A stretch of 32,918 bases of DNA, taken from the NCBI RefSeq assembly GCF_003131185.1, contig NZ_QFFU01000040.1:1-32918 (forward strand). Reading direction: 5' to 3'. Of this stretch, positions 15,414-23,397 are shown piece by piece. Made by a program: the position numbers and the translations under genes. Under the pieces are notes generated by a model. That model ran no database searches. It had not been told where the DNA came from and saw only the letters and a list, made by a program, of their open reading frames with translations. Numbering within the stretch: the stretch's first letter is position 1; each line of letters opens with the position of its first letter. Source of the stretch: Pseudomonas ovata. GTDB taxonomy: Bacteria; Pseudomonadota; Gammaproteobacteria; Pseudomonadales; Pseudomonadaceae.

Positions 15414-17981
15414 GTGGCGGTGGTGTTCAAGAAAATCCTGTTTCAAGTGCACTGGTTCTTCGGCATCACTGCAGGCCTGGTGCTGGCGCTGATGGGCGTG
15501 ACCGGCGCGCTGTATTCCTTCGAGGAAGAAATCCTCGATGCCCTCAACCCCGAGGTATTGCTGGTCGAACGGCGCGCAGCCACCTTGCCGCCAGCGGAAC
15601 TGGTCAGCAAGTTGCAGGCGGCCACCGGCATGACCGTGGCCATCCTGCGTGTCGAAACCACCAGCAACCGGGTGGCCCAGGTCTATTTCCAGCCCAAGCC
15701 GGGTGAGCGGCGCGGCCCCAAGCGCAATTTCGACCCCTACACCGGCGAGTTGCGCGGCGATGGCGTGGGCGAGGGCTTCTTTGACTTTGTCCTGAGCCTG
15801 CACCGTTTCCTGGCCTCCGGGCAGACCGGTCGCCAGATCACCGGCGCCTGCACCCTGATGCTGCTGTTTTTCTGCCTGTCGGGTCTGTACCTGCGCTGGC
15901 CGCGCAAGCCGCTGGACTGGCGGGTGTGGCTGACCATGGACTGGGCGAAAAAGGGCCGCAGCTTCAATTGGGACCTGCACTCGGTCTTCGGGACCTGGTG
16001 TCTGCTGGCGTACCTGCTGTTCGCGGTCACCGGCCTGATGTGGTCCTACCAATGGTGGAACGACGGCATGACCCGCCTGCTCGGCGACCCGCCCCCGGCC
16101 GGTGCCCAGCAACGCACCGGTGGTCCTGGTGGCGCCGGCGGCCCTGGCGGCAAGCCGGCCCAGGCGCCCAGGCCGCTGGTGGTCGACTACGACGCGGTGT
16201 GGGCGAGCATTCGCGACACCGCAGGGCCCGACCTGGCCGGCTACAACCTGCGCCTGCCCGGTGCCGGCGGGCAACCGGCCACGGTGTTCTACCTGCTCAA
16301 GGATTCGCCGCACCCGCGCGCGCTGAACATCATCAACCTGGACCCGGCCACCGGCACCATTAACAGTGTGGCGCGCTATGCCGACAAAAGCCTGGGCGCG
16401 CAGTTGCTGACCAGCAACTACGCCTTGCACGTGGGCAGCTACTTCGGCCTGCCGGGGCGCATCATCATGCTGGTGGCCGCGCTCTTGATGCCGCTGTTCT
16501 TCATCACCGGCTGGCTGTTGTACCTGGACCGGCGGCGCAAGAAACGTGACATCCGGCAGGCCCGCAGTGGACTGGCGACCGGCAGCGGTGACGGCGCCGA
16601 CGCCTGGCTGGTGGGGTTTGCCAGCCAGAGCGGCTTTGCCGAACAGATGGCCTGGCAGACCGCCGGGCAATTGCAGGCCGCCGGCCTGCCGGTGCGCGTG
16701 CAGCGCCTGGGCGAGCTGAGCGAGCAGGACCTGCAGCAAAGCCGTAACGCGGTGTTCGTGCTCAGTACCTTCGGTGACGGCGAGGCCCCCGACAGCGCCC
16801 GCGGCTTCGAGCGCAAGCTGCTCGGCCAGCCGCTGGCCCTGGCGCACCTCAACTATGCGGTGCTGGCCCTGGGCGACCGTCAGTACCCGCACTTTTGTGC
16901 CTTCGCCCAGCGTGTGCATGGCTGGCTGGTCGAGCGCGGCGGGCAGTCGCTGTTCGCCCCGATCGAAGTCGACAACGCCGACCCGGCTGCCTTGCAACAC
17001 TGGCAGCAGCAACTGGGCCGGGCCACCGGCAGCACGCCGACAGCGGTCTGGCAGGCACCGGTGTTCGAGCGCTGGACCTTGAGCCGTCGCGCATGGCTCA
17101 ACCCCGGCAGCAGCGGCTCGAAAGTCTTCATGCTCGACCTGAGCGCGCCAAATGCCACGACCTGGCAGGCCGGTGACCTGGTGGAAATCCTGCCGCGCAA
17201 CAGCGACGCGGTGTTGCTGCGCCTGCTCGACGGGCTGGGCCTGACCGGTGCCGAACGGGTCAGCATCGACGGCCTGGAAGAAAGCCTGTTGCAGGCCCTG
17301 GCCAGCCGCCAGTTGCCGCAGCACCGGGCGCATCTGGTCGGCCTGCATGCCCAGGCGCTGGTCGATGCAATGGTGCCGCTGGCCGCCCGCGAATATTCGA
17401 TTGCCTCGGTCCCGGCCGATGGCTGCCTGCAGCTGATCGTGCGCCAGGAACTCCACTGCGATGGCGGACTGGGCGTGGGCTCCGGCTGGCTGACTGAATA
17501 CCTGCCGGTCGACGATGCGGTCAGCCTGCGGGTGCGTCGTAACAGCGGCTTCCACCTGCCGGCTGAACCGGTGCCGCTGATCCTGCTGGGTAACGGCACC
17601 GGTCTGGCCGGCCTGCGCAGCCTGCTCAAGGCGCGCATCGAACAAGGTCAGCACCGTAACTGGCTGCTGTTCGGCGAGCGTCAGCGGGCGCATGATTTTT
17701 ATTGCGGTGATGAACTGCAAGGCTGGCTGGACAACGGCCAGCTCAGCCGCCTGGACCTGGCGTTTTCCCGCGATCAGGAACACAAGGTCTACGTCCAGGA
17801 CCGGCTGCGCGACGCCAGCGACGAGCTGCGCGCCTGGCTGGCCGAAGGGGCGGCGATCTACATCTGCGGCAGCCTGCAAGGCATGGCCACCGGCGTCGAC
17901 CAGGTGCTCACCGAACTGCTCGGCGAGCAGGCCGTGAGCGAACTGATCGAACAAGGGCGCTACAAGCGCGATGTCTACTGA
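15414..17981 (+). CDS. piuB: PepSY-domain membrane flavoreductase PiuB
   Basis: An 855-residue inner-membrane protein in two parts. Residues 1 to about 380 are a PepSY-type transmembrane module: helices near 10-35, 145-165, 195-215 and 345-370 around a large periplasmic loop containing a Gly/Pro-rich linker. From residue 396 it is a sulfite-reductase-alpha-like flavoreductase: a flavodoxin domain (FASQSGFAEQ, STFGDGEAPD), the FAD motif REYS at 659, the NADPH-binding glycine motif GNGTG at 726, and a C-terminal 'YICGSLQGM'. It presumably passes electrons from NADPH to reduce periplasmic ferric siderophore and free the iron (inference from family and cluster). The GTG at 15414 is the longest start; the GTG at 15423 has GAGGT 7 bases upstream and may be the true one. 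Confidence 0.92.
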   Translation: MAVVFKKILFQVHWFFGITAGLVLALMGVTGALYSFEEEILDALNPEVLLVERRAATLPPAELVSKLQAATGMTVAILRVETTSNRVAQVYFQPKPGERRGPKRNFDPYTGELRGDGVGEGFFDFVLSLHRFLASGQTGRQITGACTLMLLFFCLSGLYLRWPRKPLDWRVWLTMDWAKKGRSFNWDLHSVFGTWCLLAYLLFAVTGLMWSYQWWNDGMTRLLGDPPPAGAQQRTGGPGGAGGPGGKPAQAPRPLVVDYDAVWASIRDTAGPDLAGYNLRLPGAGGQPATVFYLLKDSPHPRALNIINLDPATGTINSVARYADKSLGAQLLTSNYALHVGSYFGLPGRIIMLVAALLMPLFFITGWLLYLDRRRKKRDIRQARSGLATGSGDGADAWLVGFASQSGFAEQMAWQTAGQLQAAGLPVRVQRLGELSEQDLQQSRNAVFVLSTFGDGEAPDSARGFERKLLGQPLALAHLNYAVLALGDRQYPHFCAFAQRVHGWLVERGGQSLFAPIEVDNADPAALQHWQQQLGRATGSTPTAVWQAPVFERWTLSRRAWLNPGSSGSKVFMLDLSAPNATTWQAGDLVEILPRNSDAVLLRLLDGLGLTGAERVSIDGLEESLLQALASRQLPQHRAHLVGLHAQALVDAMVPLAAREYSIASVPADGCLQLIVRQELHCDGGLGVGSGWLTEYLPVDDAVSLRVRRNSGFHLPAEPVPLILLGNGTGLAGLRSLLKARIEQGQHRNWLLFGERQRAHDFYCGDELQGWLDNGQLSRLDLAFSRDQEHKVYVQDRLRDASDELRAWLAEGAAIYICGSLQGMATGVDQVLTELLGEQAVSELIEQGRYKRDVY

Positions 17982-18005
17982 CCCACAATGCGTGCAGGAC
18001 GGGTT

Positions 18006-18128
18006 GTAGGAGCGCGCTTGCCGGGATGCCGGACCACCGCGACCGAGTGCGCAGCGCTCGCAAATTCTCGGAAACGCTGAAAATTTACGACTGCTGACGC
18101 AGCCGGTCGCGGGCAAGCGCGCTCCTAC
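18006..18128. repeat. 123-bp REP-type inverted-repeat element, copy A
   Basis: The element begins GTAGGAGCGCGCTTGCC and ends with its perfect reverse complement GGCAAGCGCGCTCCTAC (17-bp ends). An inner pair GCGACCG/CGGTCGC adds to the fold. Copy B at 23215-23337 has the same length and orientation. The element fills the gap between piuB and the receptor gene and may act as a transcript barrier between these convergent genes. Confidence 0.85.
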
Positions 18129-18149
18129 AAAGCGGGTGTTGGCTGTGCG

Positions 18150-20285
18150 CTAGAACGTGTAGCTGGCGCCCGCGCCGGCGTACCAGGAGCGGCCCGGGGC
18201 CGATTCGTAATAGCGGCCGTTGCTGTCGCCGACGATCACCGAGCCGACGTACTGGCGGTCCGTCAGGTTGTCCAGGCGCACCAGTTGATGAAAGGTCCAG
18301 GGCCCGACGTTTTGTTCCAGGCGGGTGCGCCAGTTGAACACCGTGTAGCCGGGTGCGGCCTTGTCCTGGTTGCTGTCTTCGACATACACCTGGCTGCGGT
18401 ACTGGCCTTCCAGGCCCATGCTGATGCCTTGCACCGGACGCCAGACCAGTTCGCCGAACAGGCTGCTGCCGGGCACGCCGGGCAGGTGGTTGCCCTTGTC
18501 GATGGTCCGGTTGTTGGCCGTGAAATCCTGGTCGTAGGTCGCTTGCAGGCGGGTATAGGCCAGGGTGGCTTCCCACTGTTCGCTCAATTGGGTCTGCACG
18601 CCCAGCTCGAAACCCCGGCGCAGCGTCTTGCCGGCGTTCTGGTAGCTGGTGCGCCCGTCGGTGGCGCTGCCCACCACGATTTCATCGTCGGTGCGAATCT
18701 CGAAGATTGCCGCATTGAGGCGGGTATTGCCTGCCACCCTAGCCTTCAGGCCGAGCTCGTACTGGGTGCTGGTGGCCGGCGACAGGCCGAAGTTGAAGCT
18801 TTCTACCACGCCCGGCGCGTAGGCCATCTCGGCCTGGGTCGGCGTCTCGAAGCCCTTGCCGGCACTGATATAGCCATGCAGGTCCGGTGTGAAGGCGTAC
18901 ATCACTGACAGTGACGGCGTGTTGCGCTGGTACTTCTTAGAACCGCTGGAATCGCCGTTGGCCAGGTAGCGGTCATCCACGTCCATGTCCATGGTGCTGT
19001 GGCGCAGGCCGGCATCGAAGGTCCAGTTGTCGAGAATCCAGCGCGCCTGCACATACGGGTCCAGGCTGGTGGCGGTGTCGATCTCGTCGCGGCGCAGTTC
19101 GCCCTTCACGCCCAGTTGAGTGCCGCTGAAATTCTGAAAGCCACGCCGGTCGTCGCGGCTGCGGTCGTAGTCGACGCCGGTGGTGACGGTCAACTCGCCG
19201 GGTACGCCCTGGATCGGCTGGATCCAGCGCAGAGTACCGCCATGAAACTCGCGGTCGAAGTCGACCACGCCGCCGCCGCGCTGGCTGTTGGAGGCCACGG
19301 TGCGCGGGATCGACAGGTACTGCACCACGCTGCGCCGGCCGGCATACAGGTTGAACTGCAAGGTGGCGTCGCCCACGCTGCGTTCGTAGTTCATGCCCAC
19401 CTGCTGGTGGTCGATGCTCTTGCGCGTGTTGTAGGTCTCGGCCACCGCCGCCACCGAGCGCGGGTCGTTCTTGTAGCCTTCCCAGGTCTGGCCCAGCGGG
19501 TCCTGGGTGCCGTTCTGTTCCAGGCTGCTGTAAATCAGTGCCAGCCGGCTGTCTTCATCGGGCTTGACGTGCACCTTGGCGAAGGTCTGGTCGCGCCGGG
19601 CACTGCTGTGGTCGCGGTAGCCGTCGGTGTCCAGGCGGGAGGCATCGACGAGAAAGCCGGCCTGCGCGTTGCCGCCTTCGGCTGACAGGCGGTTCTTGCG
19701 ATAGCCGTCGCTGCCGAAGGTGGTGTCGGCGCTGACCGTGCCCGGACCCTCACCGTCGCGGGTGAACATCTGGATCACGCCGCCGGAATTGCTGCCATAA
19801 ATCGTCGAGGTCGGACCGCGCAGCACCTCGATGCGGTCGGCCACGTCCAGGTTCAGGGTCGCCGCCTGGCCCTGGCCGTCCGGCGTACTGGCCGGAATGC
19901 CGTCGCTGAGCAATTTCAGGCCACGGATGCCGAACGCCGAGCGTGCGCCATAGCCACGCGAGGAAATCTGCAGGTCCTGCGCGTAGTTCTGGCGGTTCTG
20001 CACCACCAGCCCTGGCACGCGCGGCAGCACTTCGGAGAGGTTGACGCCCAACTGGCCGTCCTGGATCTGCTGTAGCTGTACGGTGTCCACCGAGAACGGC
20101 AGGTCGAAGCCCGACACCGGGGCATAGCTGCCGGTGATGACCAGCGGGGTGAAGATCTCATAGGTTGAAGCCTGGCCATTTGCAGCAGGGCTATCGTCGG
20201 CCTGGACCAGGGTGCCGGCACCCAGGCCCAGCACCAGCGCGTGGATCTGCAAGGCGAGGGTGCCGGGGGCGAATCGATAAGGCAT
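18150..20285 (-). CDS. pqqU: TonB-dependent receptor, PqqU/YncD-like (probable PQQ importer)
   Basis: A 711-residue outer-membrane receptor. The signal peptide covers about residues 1-29 (cut after LVQA), followed by a possible TonB box in 'FTPLVITGS'. Plug segments VQNRQNYAQDLQISSRGYG and DGIPASTPDGQGQ, the barrel stretch 'DGYRDHSSA', and the ending 'YVGSVIVGDSNGRYYE' match my recollection of E. coli YncD (700 residues) almost word for word. YncD was renamed PqqU after being shown to import pyrroloquinoline quinone. Here the gene lies directly downstream of a PQQ-dependent glucose dehydrogenase on the same strand, which supports that role. The ATG at 20285 has GAGAGG upstream. A TonB receptor is certain; PQQ as the ligand is inferred from homology plus context. 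Confidence 0.9.
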   Translation of the reverse strand: MPYRFAPGTLALQIHALVLGLGAGTLVQADDSPAANGQASTYEIFTPLVITGSYAPVSGFDLPFSVDTVQLQQIQDGQLGVNLSEVLPRVPGLVVQNRQNYAQDLQISSRGYGARSAFGIRGLKLLSDGIPASTPDGQGQAATLNLDVADRIEVLRGPTSTIYGSNSGGVIQMFTRDGEGPGTVSADTTFGSDGYRKNRLSAEGGNAQAGFLVDASRLDTDGYRDHSSARRDQTFAKVHVKPDEDSRLALIYSSLEQNGTQDPLGQTWEGYKNDPRSVAAVAETYNTRKSIDHQQVGMNYERSVGDATLQFNLYAGRRSVVQYLSIPRTVASNSQRGGGVVDFDREFHGGTLRWIQPIQGVPGELTVTTGVDYDRSRDDRRGFQNFSGTQLGVKGELRRDEIDTATSLDPYVQARWILDNWTFDAGLRHSTMDMDVDDRYLANGDSSGSKKYQRNTPSLSVMYAFTPDLHGYISAGKGFETPTQAEMAYAPGVVESFNFGLSPATSTQYELGLKARVAGNTRLNAAIFEIRTDDEIVVGSATDGRTSYQNAGKTLRRGFELGVQTQLSEQWEATLAYTRLQATYDQDFTANNRTIDKGNHLPGVPGSSLFGELVWRPVQGISMGLEGQYRSQVYVEDSNQDKAAPGYTVFNWRTRLEQNVGPWTFHQLVRLDNLTDRQYVGSVIVGDSNGRYYESAPGRSWYAGAGASYTF

Positions 20286-20372
20286 GCGGACCTCTCAGGA
20301 TGAACGAAAACACAAACGCCGCGCCGGGGCAGGGGGGCGGGCGGATGCGCAAAAGGCGGTATGAAGACAATA

Positions 20373-20512
20373 GGGTGCCTCTAAAAACGTAGGCGAGGCA
20401 GTCAGTGCAAGGCAAAAACAGGCGAGGGAGCGGAGTTTACGGGTTGTAAATGAGCATTCCGAGCCTGTTTTTAACGCAGCAATGACAACGCAGGTAGTTT
20501 TTAGAGGTGCCC
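20373..20512. mobile_element. 140-bp MITE-like element with target duplication
   Basis: Perfect 16-bp terminal inverted repeats, GGGTGCCTCTAAAAAC (20373-20388) and GTTTTTAGAGGTGCCC (20497-20512), bound a non-coding core. Each end is flanked by AATA (20369-20372 and 20513-20516), a 4-base target-site duplication. Inside, AAAAACAGGC and GCCTGTTTTT form a second inverted pair. It has no coding capacity and would need a transposase elsewhere. It lies about 88 bases upstream of the receptor start. Confidence 0.8.
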
Positions 20513-20589
20513 AATAGACGGTTCAGAAGGTGCATGGCCGCGGTATTGCGAGGCGCAGATCACGCATAGGCCAGACATCTGGCCCTCTC

Positions 20590-20614
20590 TCGTAGGAGCG
20601 ACCAACGGTCGCGA
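20590..20614. repeat. Short REP-like hairpin
   Basis: GTAGGAGCGACC followed by AAC and GGTCGC forms a hairpin (stem 20598-20603 with 20607-20612). It is preceded by a separate palindrome GGCCAGACATCTGGCC at 20569-20584. 'GTAGGAGC' is the common head of Pseudomonas REP sequences. Confidence 0.55.
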
Positions 20615-20682
20615 AGACTGATGGCCAGACACCAGAATGTGATGCCCTGACCCAACCTCTTGCTCGCGGCCATAAACGGCGT

Positions 20683-20704
20683 GGCCCGCCCCGAAGGACG
20701 GGCC
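20683..20704 (-). terminator. Hairpin after glucose dehydrogenase
   Basis: On the minus strand, GGCCCGTCC and GGGCGGGCC (one G-U pair) close a TTCG tetraloop, 8 bases after the gcd stop codon. No T-run follows, so it may terminate weakly or stabilise the 3' end. It decides whether the downstream receptor gene shares the gcd transcript. Confidence 0.55.
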
Positions 20705-20711
20705 GAAGGCT

Positions 20712-23126
20712 TTACGGCAGGGCGTAGGCCACCACGTAGTCACCGCGCTGCTTGGCCTGGCGGGCGCCGCCGGCGGTGATGACCACGTACTGCTTGCCGG
20801 TTTTCGGCGAGACGTAGGTCATCGGGCCGCCCTGGCTGCCGACCGGCAGACGGGCTTTCCAGACTTCTTCGCCGTTGGCGCTGTTGAAGGCGCGCAGGTA
20901 GAAGTCCTGGGTGCCGGCGATGAAGATCAGGCCGCCCTGGGTCGACAGGGTGCCGCCCAGGGTCGGCAGGCCGATCTTGATCGGCAGGCCCATGGCGATG
21001 CCCAGGGGACCTGTGTCTTCAACGGTGCCCACCGGCACTTGCCAGGCGATCTTCTGGGTCTTCATGTCGATGGCGGTCAACGTGCCGTAGGGTGGTGCCT
21101 GGCACGGAATGCCGGCCAGCGACAGGAAGCGGTTCTTGTTCACCGCATACGGGGTGCCCTTGAGCGGCACCGCGCCCATGCCCGTGTTGATCGCTTCGCC
21201 ACCGGCGGCGGCCTTGCCCTGGTTCTGCGAGGCAATCATCTCGACCCACAGGCCCAGGCGCATGTCGTTGACGAAAATGAAGCCATGCACCGGGTCGGTG
21301 GACAACCCGCCCCAGTTCAGGCCACCCAGCGAGCCTGGAAAGCTCAGCGAGCGGTCGGTGCCTGGCGTGGTGTACAGGCCGTCATAGCGCATCTTCTTGA
21401 AGTCGATGCGGCACAAAAGCTGGTCATACGGGGTGGCGCCCCACATGTCCGACTCGGTCAGTTGCTGGGCGCCGATCTGCGGCATGCCCACCGATTTGGG
21501 CTGGGTCGGCGAGTACGGCTCGTTGGGGATGTTGCCAGCCTTGACCGGCACTTCGTCGACCTGGGTCAGCGGCTTGCCGGTGGCGCGGTCGAGCACGTAG
21601 ATCTGCCCGGCCTTGGTGCCGATCACCAGCGCCGGGACCGATTGGCCGTCGGGTCTGGTGAAATCGATCAGGCTCGGCTGCATCGGCAGGTCGAAGTCCC
21701 ACAGGTCATTATGTACCGTCTGGTACACCCACTTTTCTGTGCCGCTGCTGGCGTCCAGCGCCAGGATCGAGGCGCCATAGGTATGGTCCAGTTGGCTGCG
21801 CTCAACGCCATAGAGGTCGGTGGACGAGCTGCCCATCGGCAGGAACACGGTGTTCATGGCCGGATCGTAGGACATCGGCGCCCAACTGTTGGGCGTGCTG
21901 CGCACATAGGTCTTGCCGTCGGCCGGGGCCTGACGGGCTTGCGGGTTGCCCGGGTCGAAGGCCCAGCGCATTTGTCCGGTCATCACGTCAAAGCCCCGGA
22001 TCACGCCGCCGGGCATGTCGGTCTGGACGTTATCCGCCACGCGTCCGCCCACTACCACGGTGGTGCCGGCCATCAGCGGCGCCGAAGACAGCTGGTAGTG
22101 CGAGTCCGGCACATTGCCGAGGCCGGCTTTCAGGTCGACCTGGCCGTTGACGCCAAAGCCTTCGCAGAACGCGCCGGTGTCGGCATCGACCGCGATCAGG
22201 CGGGCATCGATGGTATTGGTCAGCAGGCGACGCTGGCAGTTGCCGGCCGGTACGCTGGCCGCAATCACCGGCGAGCTGCCAGGCCGGGCGGGCGCGGCGA
22301 TCGGGGCGGTGGCGTCGAAATAGGCCAGGCCACGGCAGCGTTGCCACACGCCGGACCGGGCGTTGATTTCGTTCTTCCACAGCGCTTTGCCGGTGTCGGC
22401 ATCCAGCGCAATGATGTTGTTGTGCGGGGTGCAGATGAACACCTTGCTGCCGATCTGCAACGGGGTGAGCTGGTCTTCGGCACCGTTGCCGTTGCTGACC
22501 GCGACGTCACCGGTGCGGTAGGTCCAGGCCACCTTGAGCTTATCGACGTTGCCGCGATTGATCTGGTCCAGCGCCGCGAAACGGCTGCCGCCTTCGGTGT
22601 TGCCGTAGTGTGCCCAGTCTTTCTGCGCGTTGGCCGGGTCCACCGGCGTCAGGCCGGGACCGGTGCCGGTCGGGGCGACGCTGGGGTGGGCGACGAACAT
22701 GTTGCCCACGGCAATCACCAGTGCGATGGCCAGCACGCCGGCCAGGCCATACGGCGCCTTGCTCGGTGCGGCACCGCTGGCACGGGCCAGTTGCGGGTAG
22801 ACCAGCAACACGGCCAGGCCTACGGCACTGAACATGAACAGGCGCGAGAACAGCGGCCAGAACTGCAGGCCGACATCGGCCAGCGCCCAGGCGGCAGTGC
22901 CCAGCAGGAAGGCGCCGAACAGCCAGGCGCCGGCGGTGCGGCGTGCCGCGATCAGCCCACCGGAAACGGCCATGACCAGGCCACCAATGAGGAAATACCA
23001 GCTGCCACCGACACGCACCAGCGTGAAACCGTTGGCAGCCAGCACCAGGCCAAGCAGAACAATGATGATCCCCAGGCCCGACAGGATGAACCTGGCGACC
23101 CCGGACAGTGGTTGTCGATGTGTCAT
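20712..23126 (-). CDS. gcd: Membrane-bound PQQ-dependent glucose dehydrogenase
   Basis: An 804-residue quinoprotein that oxidises D-glucose to gluconolactone in the periplasm and passes electrons to ubiquinone. The N-terminal 145 residues hold about five membrane helices (near 10-30, 42-60, 66-82, 92-110 and 124-144). The rest is the eight-bladed PQQ propeller, beginning 'WAHYGNTEGGSRFAALDQI'. Asp477 in WDFD corresponds to the catalytic base of E. coli Gcd. The ATG at 23126 is chosen because it precedes the first membrane helix; upstream codons cross the promoter. The enzyme feeds the gluconate/2-ketogluconate route and drives mineral-phosphate solubilisation in pseudomonads (family knowledge). 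It needs imported or self-made PQQ; no pqq biosynthesis gene is in the window. Confidence 0.97.
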   Translation of the reverse strand: MTHRQPLSGVARFILSGLGIIIVLLGLVLAANGFTLVRVGGSWYFLIGGLVMAVSGGLIAARRTAGAWLFGAFLLGTAAWALADVGLQFWPLFSRLFMFSAVGLAVLLVYPQLARASGAAPSKAPYGLAGVLAIALVIAVGNMFVAHPSVAPTGTGPGLTPVDPANAQKDWAHYGNTEGGSRFAALDQINRGNVDKLKVAWTYRTGDVAVSNGNGAEDQLTPLQIGSKVFICTPHNNIIALDADTGKALWKNEINARSGVWQRCRGLAYFDATAPIAAPARPGSSPVIAASVPAGNCQRRLLTNTIDARLIAVDADTGAFCEGFGVNGQVDLKAGLGNVPDSHYQLSSAPLMAGTTVVVGGRVADNVQTDMPGGVIRGFDVMTGQMRWAFDPGNPQARQAPADGKTYVRSTPNSWAPMSYDPAMNTVFLPMGSSSTDLYGVERSQLDHTYGASILALDASSGTEKWVYQTVHNDLWDFDLPMQPSLIDFTRPDGQSVPALVIGTKAGQIYVLDRATGKPLTQVDEVPVKAGNIPNEPYSPTQPKSVGMPQIGAQQLTESDMWGATPYDQLLCRIDFKKMRYDGLYTTPGTDRSLSFPGSLGGLNWGGLSTDPVHGFIFVNDMRLGLWVEMIASQNQGKAAAGGEAINTGMGAVPLKGTPYAVNKNRFLSLAGIPCQAPPYGTLTAIDMKTQKIAWQVPVGTVEDTGPLGIAMGLPIKIGLPTLGGTLSTQGGLIFIAGTQDFYLRAFNSANGEEVWKARLPVGSQGGPMTYVSPKTGKQYVVITAGGARQAKQRGDYVVAYALP

Positions 23127-23154
23127 TTTGAAGCACCCATAGTGGAATCGGGCA

Positions 23155-23189
23155 ATTATAAACCCAGGAATTAACCGTTTGGTTAATTC
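23155..23189 (-). promoter_or_regulatory. gcd promoter with overlapping palindromic operator
   Basis: On the minus strand a perfect TATAAT -10 box lies at 23160-23155. The -35 region falls inside a perfect inverted repeat at 23168-23189: arms GAATTAACC and GGTTAATTC around GTTT. No good -35 hexamer is present. The palindrome is sized like the operator of a TetR-type or similar dimeric regulator and could block or assist polymerase. The regulator is not in the window. Confidence 0.65.
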
Positions 23190-23214
23190 TTTCACCCGGA
23201 TACCTGGATCCCCG

Positions 23215-23337
23215 GTAGGAGCGCGCTTGCCGGGATGCCGGACCACCGCGACCGAGTGCGCAGCGCTCGCAAATTCTCGGAAACGCTGAAAATTTACGAC
23301 TGCTGACGCAGCCGGTCGCCGGCAAGCGGGCTCTTAC
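23215..23337. repeat. 123-bp REP-type inverted-repeat element, copy B
   Basis: Same length, orientation and near-identical sequence as copy A at 18006-18128. Differences are confined to the right end (GGCAAGCGGGCTCTTAC here), so its terminal repeats are no longer perfect. It lies between the gcd promoter and the end of the dipeptide transporter operon. Confidence 0.85.
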
Positions 23338-23397
23338 CGGGTCCCGTGTCTGCTACGCGGCAGCGGGTGATTCCCCACAGGTGCCAAGATGCCTGCC

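Noticed and set aside
15369..18116. 915-codon minus-strand frame opposite piuB
   Set aside because: It is antisense to a clear flavoreductase, starts inside repeat copy A, and its Gln/Ala/Gly-rich translation resembles no protein family.
20286..20372. Separate promoter for the PQQ receptor gene
   Set aside because: No pair of sigma-70 boxes with proper spacing was found between the MITE and the start codon; co-transcription with gcd remains possible.
21039..23174. 711-codon plus-strand frame opposite gcd
   Set aside because: Antisense shadow of the glucose dehydrogenase, with low-complexity composition and no start signal.
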